A stretch of 64,000 nt of DNA from assembly GCF_002443255.2 (NCBI RefSeq), contig NW_019211458.1:35706096-35770095 (forward strand). Reading direction: 5' to 3'. Under the pieces are notes generated by a model that worked only from the letters and a program-made list of their open reading frames with translations, searched no databases and was not told where the DNA came from. The position numbers and the translations under genes are program-made. Position 1 is the stretch's first letter, and each line of letters opens with the position of its first letter. Positions 50,728-61,039 of this stretch are shown here, piece after piece. This DNA is from Varroa destructor (lineage: Eukaryota; Arthropoda; Arachnida; Mesostigmata; Varroidae).

Positions 50728-50757
50728 TTTTTTTTCTTTCCTAATCAACAGGTAAGT
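50728..50757 (+). promoter_or_regulatory. Recursive (ratchet) splice site
   Basis: A polypyrimidine tract (TTTTTTTTTCTTTC) and a branch-point-like CTAAT run into CAACAG|GTAAGT. A full 3' splice site is therefore fused directly to a perfect 5' splice site with no exon between. This is the known signature of zero-nucleotide recursive splice sites in long introns of Drosophila and vertebrates. The pattern is read directly from sequence. That it is used, and that a long plus-strand intron spans it, are inferences. Confidence 0.5.
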
Positions 50758-50769
50758 AGAAACTCGTGT

Positions 50770-53400
50770 GTCACAGTAAGGATGAACATTAATCGATTCG
50801 ATAGACCCGTTGTGAAATTTCTAAATCTGTAAACAAGTTTTACGGTCGGTTCTGCTGTTAGGTATTGTCGGAGTCAGCTGGCTCCCAGCGCAAAACCAAA
50901 TAGGCCCGCGTTGCCAATCACGCAAGTCTGACCCACTGTATTGACATGTCCGCTACATTATTATCTGCCGAGACATGCAAGAGGATATTATCTCCAGAAT
51001 ATATACATGTATATTTAGATCTAGATCTATAATGCAATATAAGCATGCACTGAGAAAGAAATAGTTAAGAAGAGAACTAAGTTACAAGTCGAAACGGATA
51101 TTGGTTGATCTGTAGGTTGATTCCTATAGGCTGTAAGAGCATATTTTCTAATCGTTTTTGCCTCCTATGCCCCTGCTACATGACACTCAATGTCAGTAAG
51201 CGAACGATTTTCTTTCAGCAGACAGCTGTCCATATTTATAAACGAGATTTTTGTACCTGCTGAAAAAACGGTTGGTGCCAAAACACGCCTTCAGCGGCAA
51301 CTGGCTATGAAGAACTTTGGAAGTGGATATTCCAGAACTACTTTTTTGCAAAACAGATTTTTTGCGTGTATATTTGAGCTCAAAAATCGAGTGGGATAGA
51401 GGTGTTGAGGAAGTTTTCATTTCGACTACATCAGAGTTCAAACGTTAAAAGAGTTAAAAACAAAAAGAAAAATTAACCTGAAGGTTGTACGAGAATATAG
51501 TTGATTTTATATCATCAGCTGCCCATCGACAATGTTTTCAAGTTAGACTTACATGAAGTCTTAAATACTTCAGTAAATAAAGCTCTCATTATCATGCAAG
51601 GCGGTACGTTTAGCAGCGAAAACAACTAGAAGTTCTCAAGAACTCAATATGTGTTGGCCGGTCGTAATAAATGTAGATATAGAAGCTACAAATAGAATAA
51701 ATATAATAAAATAAACAAAAATAACGTAAAAATATTAAAACAAACTGTCTTAACAAAACCTTCGACGAGCAAGCTGTTTTAACTAGAATGCTTATCAACT
51801 CGTTTTTTTTGCCCAGTGGCAACTAGCAATTGGGTAGTCTTCAAACTGTACTGCTTTCAGAGATATCGATGTTGAGAATTTTTGACAACTTAGAAAAATC
51901 AGGACATTTACAATATTACAATCTTAAGGCCACTCAATCAGTGTTTGTCACGGAGAGGGGAAACACATGAAGGATGAATCGAATGGTCCATAACCTGTCG
52001 CTTATCATAGGTAAGGAATAGAATCTTTCCATGAAATGTATCGCCATATAACGACTCTATGTTCTACTAGTTGTTCCGGTGCATAGACCTTATGAGTGAG
52101 GACGCGCATTAACTTGTGCACAAAAAGAGGTCTTCATTCTAGCTAGAACGTTAATGATTGTTGTATAACATCTTTTCTCCAAAGAACTAAACCCGAGTAG
52201 ATTACAAATTATTGGAGTTGTTACCCATATTTGGGGACATCTACAGTTGTTAGGAACACGAAGGCCAACAACAGTATACTACGCATTAATTTCTCAAAGG
52301 GCCTAATTGTATGGTTGTAGACCATGGCTTTTTCTGATAATATATTGAGAGTCTATACGTTCAAACGAACATACAATTGTAAAATAACTTTTACTCTGCA
52401 ATGTTATGTTCTTAACTTATGTCTAACTGCAGTAGCAACTTTCAAACCGGCCGTCGTAGCGAGTGGAGACAAATATAAAATCTATGTAGCTAACAGATAT
52501 AAAAACTATCCCTAGCGAAGCAGGAAGCGATCAGTACCAGCGGAGCGAACACCGCCAAATTTATCAGATCAAAAGAACATTTTCGTTTGTGCTCACTGCA
52601 AAGACTGTGTTGGACTGTGCCAAGAATGAAATAACAGTCTTTATCTATGGTTGAAGTCGTATTCAGTGTGTACGTTGATTTATGCATCAAATAACTCGAA
52701 GTATATCGAACTGCTGAACAGTAGACTTTATGTTTATTGAAAAGATTTCATGTCCGAGCGAACTTTGATAATCCGAAAATGGTCCGAACGGCACCACGCT
52801 GGGTCATTCATATCGCATCTAAACGCTAGGAAAATACGTTGTCCCAAACCATAATAGCGTAATTATCGGACCAAAAAAGCGTCTACGGAGGGGGCTAGCC
52901 TAGCAGCATAGCGATGCAAGCACAGGATGTTTGGCGTAATTTAATTTAAAGAGGTAGCTAGCTTAGTGTAATTGTTGTCCAGGTAAAGTACTTTATATCA
53001 ACTTATTAAAACTATATCAGAAATTACTGAAAAAATTATCAAATTCCCCGATCATGCCAGGTGGCCTAAAACTGAACTTTGCAGTATCTTAGGTTTTAAT
53101 AACTGGTCATTCGAAATCACATTACTGCCAACACTTATAGTTAAAAAGTTAATGGTTAAATAAGATTATAATTGCGAACTACAGGAGAAAAGTCGTAATA
53201 ACAAATTACTACTAAAAGACCCAGTGGAAGATAGAATCAAATACATTTGAAACTTCGGCCAAGGCTACGGGGAAGACGTCGCAGAAACGACTATTGATGT
53301 GGATATCACAAAGGCGTGTGAAAATAGAGAAAACCATATTGCGAATTCGAGAAAAAAATACATGGGAGATGTGTAAAACTGGCGTTTTACCATTTACTAT
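50770..53400. other. No supported gene; AT-rich
   Basis: Short ORFs occur on both strands at 51190-51441, but without splice support. I see nothing that looks like an exon, and there is no repeat of note. Confidence 0.45.
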
Positions 53401-53403
53401 TTA

Positions 53404-53447
53404 CTATCTGAATGCAAAGCTTTTTGAAAAGCTTTGCACTCAGATGG
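53404..53447 (+). repeat. Hairpin A, about 21-bp stem
   Basis: The left arm CTATCTGAATGCAAAGCTTT pairs with AAAGCTTTGCACTCAGAT(GG) around a very tight loop. There is one A-C mismatch and one T-G wobble. The 3' arm shares the string AAGCTTTGCAC(T/C)CAG with hairpin B at 56424-56472. Confidence 0.75.
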
Positions 53448-53861
53448 GTCATAGTAATAGGTTTAGAGTTAGGCTTTCATGGTTGTCCTTGCCTCTAAAA
53501 ATAAAGGAGTAACCTCGAACACCTTAAACGATGCTAAGAAGGCAGAGATCCCGAGAGAAGCTAACTATATGTGCGTGCGGGAGGGCAATCACGTGTAATG
53601 AGTGCTGGAAAATTTTAAGTGTACCAGCAGCGGGTGAACCAGGAAAGTCGGTCATCGACATGTCAAATGACCCAACTAGTTCTACCGTAATGGGTTAGAA
53701 GCGGAACGGAAGGCAAAGGGATCATTTTGGGGAAACGTTGAGGTATGTGGTAAAAGTTAATTTAGCTGAGCTATCGTAGTCAAACCTGTCTTGACTAGAA
53801 AGGACGCATATAGTTCATTTACTTCACTATAGCCTTTGAAAGTCATGCTATGAGATTTCAC

Positions 53862-53897
53862 GTCTTCTTAGTACGTTAGACAGGTCTTCTTAGTACG
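53862..53897. repeat. Short direct repeat, 22-bp period
   Basis: GTCTTCTTAGTACG occurs at 53862-53875 and 53884-53897. It is a small local duplication. Confidence 0.8.
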
Positions 53898-53899
53898 GT

Positions 53900-55560
53900 T
53901 GCAAAACTTGCTGAAAGGACGCAACAGCGAGTTAGAATAGGAATAAGGTATTACGGCCTTCTGCAGCAATCTCGATTAACATCTGATCGATGTTTTTTAA
54001 TGCTTTGTAATATATTTGTAATATCTTCACGTGAATTGGAACATAATAAATTTTATAATAGAATGCTGTCTAAAGAGCTGAAATTGCACATTAGCGACCA
54101 ACTAGGAAAGGAAAAACTACAAAAATAACGGTTATTTAGAATTATCGCCACACCCCTTGGGATCAGCAGTTGCAACTTTTTGTTTTTGTTTTTTTTTTAA
54201 ATAAAATACACAAGATTCGCAATCTTCTAAACAAATCTTTTCAAAAAGGTGCACAGTTTGTTTGCTTTTAAAAAAGCTCTTACGACAAAGTAGGATACAT
54301 TTTACAACTGGACGATGTTAAGGACTGTCCTAGATGTATAGCAATATAATTGTTTCTAATGTTCTATTTCACTCCTAGCAGCCTTGGTCTTCATTAGTTA
54401 ACACTAAAGGCTGGTTGAAGGCGAGTGGTACATGCCACCGATCAACAGCCATTGTTCCAGCGGTAATCAAACACTTCTGAGTCACGCTAGCGAGATCTAT
54501 AGAAGATTTCGTTGATATCAATTTACCTTACCAATTGATACCTAAGCCTATTATCAGTACGCATCTATTTAGGCGAATAGGCTTTAACGGCGTATCTTTG
54601 TTTCGAGGTGAAGTATACCACTAGGGGATGTAATATATATATATATATATATCAGATAAGGGATTTCCGTTTTTGATTTCAGAACGAAAAGCTCGGAACA
54701 TGACTACTATGTATTTGCAATTATGAATAAGCACAAATATTTCAACATTAATATTGAATTTGTGCATAGCATCACGACTTCTGTGACAGCAGTGACTTCA
54801 ATCTCCTTAGTGCCGTAGGTGATCGAATCCTAAAGGTTGTATACTTAGAGCGTGGCCACTTGCACGTACAATGGGAATATTTCAATAAGCATCTTTTCCA
54901 TAGAGAATTCTATGGCGGTCTACGATTGATGGTCGTATCGTTATCTCTACGATTACGACCTAGATGAAAATGTCAGCTCATGACAATGTCGAGTTCACTC
55001 TAACATTGAGAATTTTGTGCATATTGGGACACAGTGAAGTCGTCAACGTTTATCGATTCACAAAAGAACATTACTTCGGCAGGTATCGACGATATCTCAG
55101 TGGCAACATGCTCCAGTTTTGAGAGATTCATATCGGAAATGGCTCAGAGGTGATCAGGCAGCCAGAGTACGCATGGTAAGCACATTACAAAATATCTTCG
55201 TCGCACATTTTCGATTGCTTTTCTATCTATCATCGGGACATTTTACACAATTTTAAACGTTTATACACTCGGAAAGTGTGTATATATCGCTGTTGTGGCG
55301 AGAATCTAACTTCGCTTCTGGCTTTTCTTTCAGAAAAACTGTCCGTAGCGAGAAAAGCGTAGCATTTGAGTAAAATGTCAAATTCAGTAGCGGACTAGTT
55401 ACGGTCGGGATCGTGATAAGCCAAACTATTTTTATTAAAGGAAAAGGGTGTTTTCGATAGGAAAAAACGTTGCGTATATTACTTGCGTGGGGGGCGCGCC
55501 CGCACGCAGCAAACGAGTTTTATTTCATATAGATTTTTTTTGTAGACGTTTTTTTTCTTT
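53900..55560. other. No supported gene; one TA microsatellite
   Basis: AT-rich sequence without supported exons. A (TA)n run lies at about 54633-54652. The GC-rich string GGGGGCGCGCCCGCACG at about 55490-55507 stands out just upstream of the candidate secreted-peptide exon. Confidence 0.4.
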
Positions 55561-55585
55561 CATTTAGAAAAATCTATGCTTAAAA

Positions 55586-55720
55586 ATGAACATAGCATCG
55601 CAGCTGTTTCTGGTAATCAGTATCATCTTCGTATCAACTGCGCATCCGCCCGTGACACACAGGAGCGCGGGCAAAATCGAATCGTCAGCCAAATCAAAGC
55701 ACCGAGGAGAGGAAAAGTAG
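55586..55720 (+). CDS. Candidate small secreted peptide, 44 residues
   Basis: A very strong acceptor (GTTTTTTTTCTTTCATTTAG) ends at 55567. Eighteen bases later an ATG with A at -3 opens a 44-codon frame. Residues 1-19 (MNIASQLFLVISIIFVSTA) have the layout of a signal peptide: short polar start, hydrophobic core, small residues at the end. The remainder (HPPVTHRSAGKIESS...) is polar and basic, ends in GEEK, and lacks Cys. It resembles a short secreted peptide or the first coding exon of a secreted protein. A donor-like GGAAAA|GTAGCT overlaps the stop, so splicing onward is possible. A 75-codon ATG frame (55576-55803) overlaps in another phase. No family is recognised. Confidence 0.35.
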   Translation: MNIASQLFLVISIIFVSTAHPPVTHRSAGKIESSAKSKHRGEEK

Positions 55721-55809
55721 CTTCTTTTAGATATACGTATTGGCGCACACTGTCAATTTCAGACGTACACATGAAAGCTGGCAACGTTACGCTCATACCA
55801 TAGGTGGTG

Positions 55810-56415
55810 TTCGATCGCGGTACGTTTTGAGCGGTTGCAACAGAACGCAATGAGAGACGCTGACGAAGATAATAGTCGATAATGCTACCCAAGAAGACGA
55901 TGTTGCGTAGTGAGTTACTGTGACAAAGTACCACAATTGGTTCGGTTAGGTCGTGTCAGAGCTGTGACTTCGTTTGACTGTTTTTTTTGACATAATAGCA
56001 TTGTTATTGTTTGTGATCAGAGAACACAGAGCGAAAGGTAACGAGTTAATTCAGCGTTGAATAACTTGTTAATCATATGCATTTTGACGGTCTGTTCATT
56101 TTGAAAGCGACAAGCAGCATCGAAGACTTCAACTCCGAAGTTCTTTCTTGAGAGTGAGATGCCCATTGGTTTATACACCCTAAGTGATGCTTTCACTCTG
56201 GCGAGTTCTTCGCAGTAGCCGTAGCTGATTTTTTAAAAATTGCTTTTAAAACAATGGTTAAGATTTGCACGAGAATACAGGCCAATCAGTATATGGTACA
56301 TTTTGGTGTTACGCCATAGATGTCATTCAGTTTTAAATTAGATCGCACACAGAAGTCGCCGATGTACCAAAGCTTCTCGGTAAGCTTGCGACGTCTAGGT
56401 TCTCCTATATCTTGG
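55810..56415. other. No supported gene
   Basis: A 103-codon minus frame (55623-55934, non-ATG start) overlaps the left edge of this stretch. Otherwise it is AT-rich with no exon signal. Confidence 0.4.
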
Positions 56416-56423
56416 GTTAAGAC

Positions 56424-56472
56424 AATCGTTAGGGGCTGGGTGCAGAAGCTTTGCACCCAGCTCCTAACGATT
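56424..56472 (+). repeat. Hairpin B, 21-bp stem with a 7-nt loop
   Basis: AATCGTTAGGGGCTGGGTGCA pairs with TGCACCCAGCTCCTAACGATT. There is a single G-T wobble and the loop is GAAGCTT. After a bulge, a further five pairs (AAGAC at 56419-56423 with GTCTT at 56482-56486) can extend the stem. The near-perfect pairing and relatively GC-rich stem are unlike the surrounding AT-rich DNA. Confidence 0.85.
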
Positions 56473-56519
56473 ACCGAGTATGTCTTGACATGCTGTCGAC
56501 CAAGATTGTGAACAAAAAT

Positions 56520-57970
56520 GCCTCGGTTCAGCGTCCTGTTTCACAAAAACTAGAGTATTTTCGGTAGCGTTCGGGTTCCAGCCGAAGGAATCAACTTCGT
56601 TGCCAAACGTCCGATTCTCAAGTGGTTGTTGTAAGATGGATCACTGTTCAAAACGAGCGCGGAAAAATTGTTTCGGCACGTGTCATATTATATTTTACAT
56701 GTATTACTATCTATTTATTGTGAACTCTCTCAAAAACTGTAGCATGGCATAGCGCAGCAGAAAATATTATTTCTATTTTTGCAATATTTCGATATCTGTA
56801 TGAACTCGTATACGACTAAAAGAAGCGCCTTCTGTTTAAGTTCGAGATGTCTAGGCCGAATAAACAATGTTTGCTTAATTGTATAGATCGTCGTTCGATT
56901 ATTTAAAATACTTAGGCAAGGCATGACGAAGCGTTAAAATAGCCAAGTTTTTACTGTTCTGCTTTAATCTCTTAAACTTTTCGCCGTACCACGTGACAAG
57001 CCTCAATTTCTCTTACAGTGATTTCGAACTCTGATAGAAGCGGCGCCCAACGATAGATAGAGAAGCTTTTGGCTAACAGAAAACAGCAGATTTGCTTACC
57101 CATTAATGGGTTCTTAGTAGAAATATATGTATACGAACGTATGATATAGCCTTGCGGCAAATGCAAAAAACGTCGCTCGTCCTATAGGAATGGTTGCTTC
57201 AAATATCTGACGCTAAAGACGTATTAGCACCAGGCCGTTAACGTCGGATATCGACATATGGGCGAGCCAACAATATGCTTTGTTCGCCAGCCTTGATGGT
57301 AGGGTCTCAATGGGAATAATAATACTCTTCATTAGTACGGTACAGGATCGATTCGTATATGTCATGTAGTATTGACGACTACGTAATCCTGGTGGACCTG
57401 CGCGAAGGCGCCTTGTTCCACAGATTAACCGGCATTGCCTGATTCTGTGTTGCAGGTTGTACATCAATATCAGAATTTCATTAAAACTAGAATGGCATTA
57501 AAATAAGTCCGTGTTGACTGCGAGGCAAAAATACACGGGTGTGTAAAATAAAATCTACGATTCTTGTGTTAAGCTTCTGTCCGAAGCGACGAAGGCTTGC
57601 ATCTCTCCTATCCATATTTATGAAACTAACTGTTGCACAGTGCTGCTATTCGCTAACGAAAAACTAGAAAATAGCGAAAATCTCGGCGCCATTTTATTCT
57701 TCGCCTCCGTTCGCTGTTGAGTTCTCCGTCTGCGTTCCTCGGTTGTACCTCTACCTGTGCCGTTGCCGAAACAGATGCCACCTTGTACGACGCTCTCGTT
57801 GTCAATTAGGCACGACTAGTTTACCATTGTGCGTTATAGCGCACTCGTCCTAGACGCTAGTGGTACTACGATGCAAACTTTTCAGCAACCCATAGGCTAC
57901 CAATCCATTCGAATAATCTCCGCAACAAACGCTAGCAGCTGATGACCTCTAAATTCGTGACAAGGTCATT
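56520..57970. other. No supported gene
   Basis: Several minus-strand ORFs of about 60-84 codons lie here. One (56972-57166) contains a donor-like AATGG|GTAAGC, but I cannot define an exon. No repeats were seen. Confidence 0.4.
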
Positions 57971-57996
57971 AAGATTCTGTATGATACAGTAGAAGT

Positions 57997-58051
57997 ATTC
58001 GTAAAATATAATACACATCTGTATAAACGAAGATGTATGTATTTTACGAAT
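57997..58051. repeat. Hairpin C, pre-miRNA-like fold
   Basis: ATTCGTAAAATA pairs perfectly with TATTTTACGAAT. After a small internal loop, ACATCT pairs with AGATGT around a loop of about 10 nt, for 55 nt in total. Just upstream at 57977-57989 is another small inverted repeat, CTGTAT-G-ATACAG. It could be a small-RNA precursor, a remnant of an inverted-repeat element, or chance in AT-rich DNA. Confidence 0.6.
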
Positions 58052-58059
58052 TACAAGCC

Positions 58060-59100
58060 TGCTAAAATGTTCCCAGTGAATCGTAAGTGACTGATAAACA
58101 TACTATGTATAATATAATAAACCAAGTAGAGTACTCTTAGTAAATTTCGCAGTAACAGCAAATTCAGAATGTCACGATCGCAGTGTCTCGGCCATGGTTC
58201 AAAAGTGAAAAAGGTCAACCATTTGTCTAAATTTCCACAGGCCGTGAATGTACGACCAGCGAAACTCCCGCACAACGCCGGTTAGCGCAACGACGGCTAC
58301 GTAAATTTATTGAAATGATACACAAAAGTCCTAGGCGAGACCGAGAAAACACTAAGGTGCATTACGTTTGTTCTGGATAGATAACTACTACCAAATACAA
58401 CCGTCTGCTGACTAAATTGCAGCTCGGATTGCCGTTACAACACTATGTTGCAGTTTGTCATAAGGTGCACAAAATAGCCTTATTTACTTAGGCGAGTTAT
58501 CATTATTCAGGATGGATATGATTAGCGGCCAGTTTCTGATAGGCTGTGTTCCTCAGTCGGGATCTTCTTGACCTAATAATTGTATGTTTAAGGGCAAGAA
58601 CCTCGAAAAACACAGAAATTACTAGGAAACCAACATCTTTGCTTATATACGAGGAATATTATCCGCTAATATTACGTAGTAAATGACAAACTTTTTTGCA
58701 CGTTGGAAGCTTGGACCACACGTGGAGTCTAGCTTGGTTAGCAAAGCTCTGCCTTATCTTTGGCCTAATTGGAACGCTGCTAAAAGCGGATTATAAGGAC
58801 CACGGTTCGTTTTTGGAAATATGAAGAATTAACAGAGCATAGATAATAATGAGCCGGTGGGTCTTACAGACAAACTTTTAAGACACTATCTTCTAATAAT
58901 AACATTCATAATTTCTAAATGTTCCTTGGAATAAAAACTGTTCTAATCTGGTGTTGAAAACAACAGGACAATAATATGTTAGCCACTTCGAACAAACCTT
59001 ACCTAGGTGCGTTTGTCACAAATGCAGCGTATTAACTAAACCCAGAGTATGTGTCCTCATCCTTTATTTAATTTATTGTTTAGTGATACTTAACTTTTTA
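58060..59100. other. No supported gene
   Basis: AT-rich, short ORFs only. Nothing of note. Confidence 0.5.
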
Positions 59101-59106
59101 GTACAC

Positions 59107-59301
59107 CTGTAGTGGCACTCCTGAGCGCCTGTTTTGCTCAGAGCAACGTCCGTTCGCTTCAAACGTCGCCCAGTGTCGAAAGCAATGCACAACTTTTTTT
59201 AAAAGATTCCTGAATAAATCTGGGAATGATTTACGCAGGACCGACCCCGAGTGCAGCGATATTGGTGTATTGAGCTCGCTAAAATCTACCTTGGGCACGC
59301 C
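59107..59301 (-). CDS. Candidate minus-strand internal exon, 65 codons
   Basis: The frame after an in-frame TAG (59302-59304), which could itself be the acceptor AG, reads GVPKVDFSELNTPISLHSGS, VLRKSFPDLFRNLLKKVVHC and ends RSGVPLQ. It then meets CACTACAG|GTGTAC, a fair donor at 59107. The composition is protein-like with an amphipathic middle. The acceptor has little pyrimidine tract, so boundaries are uncertain. No family is recognised. Confidence 0.25.
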
Positions 59302-59496
59302 CTATATATGTATACATAATCTGCACAAATATGTATAAATCTGGGATTAAAACTAACCAAGCCTTTTTTCCTATAGGCTTAAATCTACTAGAACCCAGCT
59401 GGCCAACTGGCTCTTCTGAGCCTGTTTAATTTTTTCTTCACTACAGTCTCAATTTGCACCAACCACGGTTTATGAAGGAATACGATAAAATTTGTT

Positions 59497-59790
59497 TTGC
59501 CCTCCCGTCGTACGAGTCCAAGTGATAACTATTATTATAGCTATAATGGAATCATCTTCGGGAGTAGTGCAAAGTATCAAATAAAAACTGCTGCTATTTT
59601 AGATGTGACTGCCTATCAATGCACGATCGGTAAGACTATGAGTAGGTTGATCGTACTCAGCGCTAACGTTTTTCGCCCGACCTTTTTAGGAGGCGCAATG
59701 GCGTCCTGTCAGATACAGGCACCACCACTGCCGCTTCAGCTGCAAATCCAGAAACTTTTTTTTTGTATTTTGATAACGACGCTACATTGA
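59497..59790 (+). CDS. Candidate exon pair around a 60-nt intron
   Basis: The frame upstream ends ...DVTAYQCTI at ATCG|GTAAGA (59630). After a 60-nt candidate intron, the next exon starts at 59690 and contains an ATG with G at -3 and G at +4 (MASCQIQAPPLPLQLQIQK). Because 60 is a multiple of three with no stop inside, the frame reads through whether or not the intron is removed. The upstream boundary is unknown, since the 59497 start is not an ATG. After the run of T the frame turns hydrophobic and stops at 59790. No family is recognised. Confidence 0.25.
   Translation: MPSRRTSPSDNYYYSYNGIIFGSSAKYQIKTAAILDVTAYQCTIGKTMSRLIVLSANVFRPTFLGGAMASCQIQAPPLPLQLQIQKLFFCILITTLH
59630..59689 (+). other. 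Candidate 60-nt spliceosomal intron
   Basis: GTAAGA at the 5' end, branch-point consensus CTAAC at 59663-59667, and a pyrimidine tract ending CCTTTTTAG at 59689. All three signals are at the spacing seen in short arthropod introns. Confidence 0.4.
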
Positions 59791-60558
59791 ATTAGAAAGA
59801 CTCTCTGTAAAGATTACGTCGAACGCTTTACTAGCAGACCAAATCGTGGTGTGTATGCTTGGTCGTTCAGGGGACTTCTGATAGGTGCTTTCCTTTATAT
59901 AGTGTCCACGTAAGAATCTTAACTAATATTTGACACTAGAAACAGATATCAATCGAACAATTATGAACTTTACATGTTAAATCTTGGGGCATTATCCGTC
60001 TTTGTTTATCACTGTGTAGTAGCACACTAGTTTCGACAAGTTCAATATATATTCACCATTTTTATTAATATGGGATATGCTAGTTCATAGCACAATCATC
60101 TGTTATTGTGTTTGACAGACCAGTAAAGCAACGGGTTTTAATGATGGCTTCGGTACACCAATTCCAACATGAATGTATAAATCGATGATAGTAAAGGGCA
60201 TCTGTATATGGCATAGCAGGCTCGTTGTCTTTTCGTGAACAGTGCTAGCCAATATTGTATGCGCATTTTCGCATTTCACAGTCCCTTACGGCAGTCGTTC
60301 AAGTACTGAATCTGTCGACGCTGGTGTCTGCATACGTTCTACATGGGGCGAACAGCAGTCACTATCGTACCCGAAATATCATAAAAAAAAAAGCAGAAAA
60401 AATACCTAGCCACTGAACTTCTCTTATCACGATCAATCACTCGCTATGAATGAATTCATTAATCAGGTAGTTAGGTTTTGTCCTCAAACTGTCTACCTAA
60501 CTCTCTTCCAAATACCTGAATTTTTCAACGAATTTTTTTTGCCAACTTTTCTCCTTAG

Positions 60559-60712
60559 CTTTTCCGATGCAGCGACATCTAGCACTTTGTGCAAATTCAG
60601 TATTGATCATGTCCAATTCAAGCAAAAACCCTTTCCTGCATCGCTAACTCCATTCTCAGATCGAGAAGCCACGGGCCCGTTTGTGGAGGAGAGAAGCAGG
60701 GCCAGTGGATGA
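60559..60712 (+). CDS. Candidate plus-strand terminal exon, 50 codons
   Basis: A very strong acceptor (TTTTTTTTGCCAACTTTTCT then CCTTAG, ending 60558) opens this frame after one leading base: FSDAATSSTLCKFSIDHVQF, then FPASLTPFSDREATGPF and an end of VEERSRASG before TGA. A CAG|GTAGTT donor at about 60467 follows an ATG frame (MNEFINQ) and would give a short intron with a CTAAC branch point, but that pairing is out of phase (phase-0 entry stops within eight codons). The read-through ORF from 60446 is the alternative. No family is recognised. Confidence 0.3.
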
Positions 60713-60972
60713 CCTCGCGTGGCATCACAGCGCCCATCTAAACCCGGGGCACTGGCGCCGAAATCGCGACGGCTGCAAACACAAGAATCCCATCATGAAT
60801 GCCGGTTGTCCTCGTAACGTGACCACACTCGATTGAAAAGGCTTTCTGTAAGAAGCGCGAAGAAGAACCCCAATTGCAGACTAATGCCAGAATAGAATGT
60901 CCCCCTTCTCCTTGGACGCATAGCAGCTACATTTCGTTTTATAGTTTTATAGTGGTACACAGTATGTAAAAT

Positions 60973-60978
60973 CACGGC

Positions 60979-61028
<50 letters not shown>

Positions 61029-61034
61029 GCCGTG
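60973..61034. repeat. Perfect 62-bp palindrome with a (TA)22 centre
   Basis: CACGGCGAC at 60973-60981 is followed by 44 bp of TA repeat and then the exact reverse complement GTCGCCGTG at 61026-61034. Symmetry stops sharply outside these nine-base arms. Such palindromic AT-rich sequences can extrude as cruciforms, and they are prone to expansion, deletion or assembly error. Confidence 0.95.
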
Positions 61035-61039
61035 TAATG

